Shown here piece by piece: positions 60,268 to 64,000 of a stretch of 64,000 nucleotides of DNA. The stretch comes from Azadirachta indica (Eukaryota; Streptophyta; Magnoliopsida; Sapindales; Meliaceae). Positions within the stretch are counted from its first letter, which is position 1. Every line of letters starts with the position of its first letter. Position numbers and translations under genes: made by a program. The DNA is taken from NCBI GenBank assembly GCA_022749755.1, contig CM040447.1, positions 610,290-674,289 of the forward strand, given 5' to 3'. Under the pieces are notes generated by a model, which saw nothing but the letters and a program-made list of their open reading frames with translations, did not search any database and was not told the origin of the DNA.

Positions 60268-61665
60268 TTAAAGTTTAGAGGGGGGATTGGGTATCAAGTC
60301 TAAAAGCGGAGGGTAATCAGGCATTCTCCCTTTGATAAATGCAAGTAATTCTTCATCATGTTCTAAGAAAGTCATGTCTTCTTCACGTAAACACACTAGC
60401 GCATCAATCCCATCCCCTAATCTTGTATCCATGAGCACAATAAAATTCATGAATGCAGGAGGTGATTCATCCTGAGAAAAACTTATCCATACAGGTTTTC
60501 CCCATCCAAAATCAATATTATAAAGTCCACCGTTGCACCAACTAGTAAACGTAATCATATCTTCTCCCTTAGAAGAAACTTCCAGTACATTTTGGACAAC
60601 TTTCTGATAGTTAACAAACCCTTCCTCTCCTTGCAGGCTTTTCACAAAATCTCCATTAATTAATTCTATTGATTCCCTTAGTTTGGTCACCAAGCCATCT
60701 AAATCTCTTTCCTTCTCGGTGCATAGTGCATTTGAGATCCAAACAAGGTTTCCCATACAATAATATGGAATTGGTGGCTTGATTCTCCGACGAAAATTTA
60801 CTGAATGTCTGACCAAAATTGGTTTATGGATTCTTGATCTTTTTTTCATTGCAGAAAAGATACATTTGGAAAGAAGTGCTGATACAGCTTCAATGCGCGT
60901 TGGATTTTGCACGTATGAGCTAGTAGCCTTGGCTTTGAGTTTGGCTATTGCTTTTGCTTCAAATACAAATCTCCTTGTAACTAGTCTTCCGCCAGTTTTA
61001 ACAAAAGGGAACACTTGGGCAGCTACAGTTAGTTCGCTGTGGAATTCGTCACTTGGAGGAAATAAGGATGCAGCATCACAATCAGGACGTATTGCTCCTT
61101 CAATATTTTTTTGTGCTATGGTAGACCAACATCTCATGAAGCAGATGTCAGTTGTTACATCACAGATCTTGTGCGAAGGACATATGCAAATGGCAAGACC
61201 CCCACAAGCAAATACTGTTACTTGTATTTGACACACATATAGTTCTTCAATTTGTCCACTCTTCTCACTGTCGTTTACCGGAGAAAACTTATTAATGAAA
61301 GAGGGATTAGGTTGGTTTAGAAATTGATTGAGAAGAATTTTTGCTCGAGCCACTACAAAATAAACCCCTTCGTCATTGCAATCAACTGAACTATGGTCTT
61401 TGATCTTTCCAGCAAGTGGGTAATAGATAGTTAAGGCTTCTGACAAAGATTGCTTCAGTAGTTGCAATCTTTCCGAGACAATATGATCAATGTCTACCAA
61501 AGTGGAAGAAAGGTGTAAGTTTTGGTTCACGGGATAAAACAGGAGAATAGAAGGGAAGTGGTGACCAACATATTGATCAATGAGACAAAGATTATAGGTT
61601 TTGAGGTGAGAAGGTGTCGGAGAAGAGGGTTTGATCCATTCTCTGGAAATCATTTCCAAATCCAT
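60268..61665 (-). CDS. BAHD O-acyltransferase, second intact locus
   Basis: A 465-residue intronless frame starting MDLEMISREWIKPSSPTPSH. A soluble CoA-dependent acyltransferase of the same clade as the gene at 29129. Motifs are YYPLAGK (81-87), catalytic HKICD (H165, D169), YYCMGNLVW (301-309), NGDFVKSLQGEEGF (337-350) and DFGWGKP (385-391). The residue after the catalytic Asp is Val (HKICDV), whereas Gly is usual; many BAHD members tolerate change here, so activity is not excluded. The last 20 residues, GRMPDYPPLLDLIPNPPSKL, have no counterpart in the first gene and are encoded by sequence resembling transposon ends (see findings). No signal peptide is present. Substrates are unknown. It is the functional member of a tandem pair. 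Confidence 0.92.
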   Translation of the reverse strand: MDLEMISREWIKPSSPTPSHLKTYNLCLIDQYVGHHFPSILLFYPVNQNLHLSSTLVDIDHIVSERLQLLKQSLSEALTIYYPLAGKIKDHSSVDCNDEGVYFVVARAKILLNQFLNQPNPSFINKFSPVNDSEKSGQIEELYVCQIQVTVFACGGLAICICPSHKICDVTTDICFMRCWSTIAQKNIEGAIRPDCDAASLFPPSDEFHSELTVAAQVFPFVKTGGRLVTRRFVFEAKAIAKLKAKATSSYVQNPTRIEAVSALLSKCIFSAMKKRSRIHKPILVRHSVNFRRRIKPPIPYYCMGNLVWISNALCTEKERDLDGLVTKLRESIELINGDFVKSLQGEEGFVNYQKVVQNVLEVSSKGEDMITFTSWCNGGLYNIDFGWGKPVWISFSQDESPPAFMNFIVLMDTRLGDGIDALVCLREEDMTFLEHDEELLAFIKGRMPDYPPLLDLIPNPPSKL

Positions 61666-61721
61666 TTTCTTTTTAAGAGCTTAATTTTCTCAAGATGATT
61701 TAAAAAAATATGCATTCGGGG

Positions 61722-61731
61722 TTGTATATAT
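61722..61731 (-). promoter_or_regulatory. TATA-like sequence of the second BAHD gene
   Basis: ATATATATAC on the minus strand, about 60 bp before the ATG. It lies in an 18-bp near-duplication ('attcggggttgtata' / 'attcgggcctgtata') that is single in the dead copy (near 58880). A motif call only. Confidence 0.35.
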
Positions 61732-62149
61732 ATTCGGGCCTGTATACATCAATCCTTCTCACATATATGATATTTTATTTTTTCTACCAAAATATTCAAC
61801 TATTTTCAGCGATATGTTATATCAAATTGTCTTGGCACATAATTAATGTAATTAAATGTTTTTCTTGTTCAAGGTCCACAAAATTGCATAAATAGAAAAT
61901 ATATATATATATATTGTTTTAAAAGATTGTACAAATTTTGATGAACAAAAATAAAAGACAAAAATTTTGAAAATGCCTTTGAAAGATTAAATTAAAACAA
62001 CTTGCATCTTTAGTAAGAGAAAGCATTATTTCTATAGTAGCTATGTCCCATTGAAACGAGTGGCTTGTAAACAGACATGTTAGTCAAACATATCAGAACT
62101 GCTATGATTAAACTTGCCTGAAGATATTTTAAAATATAACAGATATTCT

Positions 62150-64000
62150 TTAGAAAAATAATCTCCAAGCCTAAGCTTAGAGCAATAACATTAAAGGAAA
62201 AGAAAGAAATTCAAGAGTCATTGAAAGACCAAAGTCTTGATTAAATAGAACAAAAAACAATAAAAGAAAATTAGAAAGATTGCAAGGAACCACGTAGATT
62301 TTGGACTGCAGCAGAGTTGGTTAAAAAGCACCAGAGCTTCGGGAAGAAGACCAAAGAGAACCAAAGGATCATTGTCAATAGAACCTATAACTGGGAAACC
62401 ACAAAAGATCCTTTGAAAGCAAGCAGTGAGTAGATAGCAGGGGAGTGTCCCCACCAATGAAGGGAAGGAAAACTAAGCCCCAAATTTGCCAAATGATCAG
62501 CTATACTGTTGTTTTCTCGATAAGTACGGGAGAAGCGAAAATTCATTTTAGAAATTAAAAGTCTACAGTTGAACTAGCGAAGTGGCCATAGAGGAGGCAG
62601 AGAGAAGTTAGTCAAATGGTGGACACCACCATGGGATCAGATTCTAACAATAAATTGTACCAATCTTTTTCATAAGCTAGTTCCACAACTAATATAACAG
62701 CCATCAATTCAGCAAAACAAGCTATAGCATGGCCGAGATAAATGCGGTACCCACCCAAAAATGATCCAGAATGGTCCCTAAAGACACCACTACACGCAGC
62801 CTCCCTAGGATATCCTTTAGCCAGCCCATCTGAATTAGCTTTGACCCAAGAAGGGGGAGGGGGAAGCCAATGCAAAATGTGAACTTTATGAGCCTTGCCT
62901 AGAGACCATGGAACCCCAAAGCGTGCAAAATGTCTTGATCTTTTCCAAAATATACAGAACATGGGCAAAACTTGGCAAAGTATCGAATGTGAACAGAAAT
63001 ATCGAGCCAAATACGAGACAGAGGAGTGGTAGAATTTTCAAAACAAAGCTTGTTTCTAGCTTTCCATAGGTGGTAAATGAGATGGTAAGCAGCCATTAGC
63101 TATAAGTTAAATAGCTGAGGACTAAAGTTGTGATTAATAATAAAATTCCATAGATCCATGACTGAATGTAAAACAGGCACATGAAGTCAAAAAAGAGAGC
63201 CAAGCCAACGCCATAAATCCGTAACAAAAGAGCAAACAACAAACTAGTCGTCCGCCGATTCTGCATGAGATGGAGGACATAAAGAGCAACAAGAGATCAA
63301 GTAAACCCCACGGCAATGCAAAACATCATCAGTAGGTAGCTGATTATGAAGTAAGTGCTAGACAAGAAAAGAGAATTTAGGGGGAATGAAGGATTTCCAT
63401 TCCAAAAAAGACCAAGCTTGTTGATCATGTTGCACTCTAAGAAAATTATAGCTATCTTAAAGGGAAAGGTTGCCATCTATTGAACATTTCCAAATCAAAC
63501 GGTCAGCACAAACATCCAGTGAAGAATAACCTGCAAGATTGGCTGCTATAGATGAGGGAACAAAGTAAAAAAATTATTTGGCAGAATCCAGGCCCCATTG
63601 CGAAATGACCTCTGAAACAGTTGTCTTAAGAAGAAGACCATGAGCCTCAGGCAGGATACGAGAGGACAACCAATTGTCTAACCAGAAGTTGATACAAGAA
63701 CCATCCCCAATAATCCATTGCGAGCCATCATTGCAGTAATCGAGGACCAACTGAAAGCCAGCCCATAAGGAAGAGCAATTGAAAACGTGATGGCTTTCTT
63801 TAAAGCCATAACGACCTTGTAAGAACGAACCACATAAAGTAATAGAATTTTTGGCATCACAAATTGACTTAAATAGGCAAGCGCGGTTAAGCATATCAGG
63901 TTCCAAAGACCAAGGCCACCTTCTTCCTTTGGAGTGCAGAAATGATCCCAAGAAATAAGAGCAAGTTTTCGATGCTGAAAGTTACCAGATAGAATAAAAT
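62150..64000 (-). mobile_element. 3' part of an L1-type LINE, continuing past the right edge
   Basis: On the minus strand the order is: RT C-terminal region with 'GSQWIIGDGSCINFWLDNWL' (63574-63951 frame), the zinc-binding zf-RVT region in broken frames (63100-63560), then an RNase H domain and a non-coding tail ending near 62150. This is the layout of plant L1-type non-LTR elements. No LTR is present. The 5' part of ORF2 lies beyond 64000. The exact 3' end and poly(A) are not clear. Confidence 0.82.
62470..62900 (-). pseudogene. LINE RNase H domain
   Basis: Reads 'WVKANSDGLAKGYPREAACS', 'VFRDHSGSFLGGYRIYLGHA', 'CFAELMAVILVVELAYEKDW', 'LLLESDPMVVSTI', then after a stop and frame change 'NFRFSRTYRENNSIADHLAN'. 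The catalytic series D (NSDG), E (AELMA), D (ESDP) and D (IADHLAN) is recognisable. Stops near 62612 and a shift near 62460 break it. Confidence 0.82.

Larger units (their letters stand above)
60078..62143. repeat. Right copy of the BAHD tandem duplication
   Basis: Collinear with 58078-59312; it retains the complete gene. Homology ends near 62143, where the LINE sequence begins. Confidence 0.85.

Noticed and set aside
60779..61231. 150-codon plus-strand frame opposite the second BAHD gene
   Set aside because: Antisense shadow of the conserved acyltransferase frame.
1..64000. tRNA or rRNA genes
   Set aside because: No cloverleaf-type sequence or rRNA-like block was seen by eye. The only pol III-like signal is the SINE candidate near 33.8 kb.

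Overview
The window is AT-rich nuclear DNA of a flowering plant, most likely a eudicot. The host genes belong to plant families (BAHD acyltransferases, a plant-specific multi-pass membrane family, a cwf21-domain splicing factor). The rest is mostly LTR retrotransposons with tRNA-Met primer sites, Mutator/hAT-like elements and a LINE. I cannot name the species. There is a 100-N assembly gap at 17207-17306.

Layout. 0.2-5.3 kb holds a Mutator-like element, a foldback element and repeated blocks, ending in a duplicated core promoter that drives a short intronless cwf21-domain gene (5284-5676, +). 6.3-6.8 kb is a frameshifted fragment of a membrane-protein gene whose complete paralogue lies at 15617-16594 (-). 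Between them are three tandem 345-bp repeats and a second foldback element. 17.5-25.3 kb is a BAHD pseudogene split by a Ty3/gypsy element, which is itself split by a very short TRIM-like LTR element. 27-28.4 kb is a Mutator-like element carrying a broken 120-codon reading frame. 29129-30484 (+) is an intact BAHD acyltransferase. 31-34.2 kb holds two MITEs and a probable SINE. 34327-38817 is a decayed Ty1/copia element (+), and 38.9-40.9 kb looks like a decayed spliced gene (-). 42585-45798 is a non-coding LTR element (-). 45974-55111 is a 9.1-kb copia element (-) with a perfect 5-bp target duplication. 58.1-62.1 kb is a tandem duplication of a second BAHD locus: the left copy is deleted and the right copy (60268-61665, -) is intact. 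From about 62.15 kb to the right edge lies the 3' part of a LINE (-).

How the genes relate. The four BAHD loci (two intact, two broken) are paralogues and look like a birth-and-death family. The intact proteins keep both family motifs (HXXXD and DFGWG) and should be soluble CoA-dependent O-acyltransferases. No other biosynthetic gene is visible, so a metabolic cluster is not demonstrated. I see no wholly new system. The most informative structures are the three-layer nesting, the TRIM-like element, a BAHD C-terminus that resembles transposon ends, the duplicated promoter of the splicing-factor gene, and the element carrying a captured-looking reading frame.
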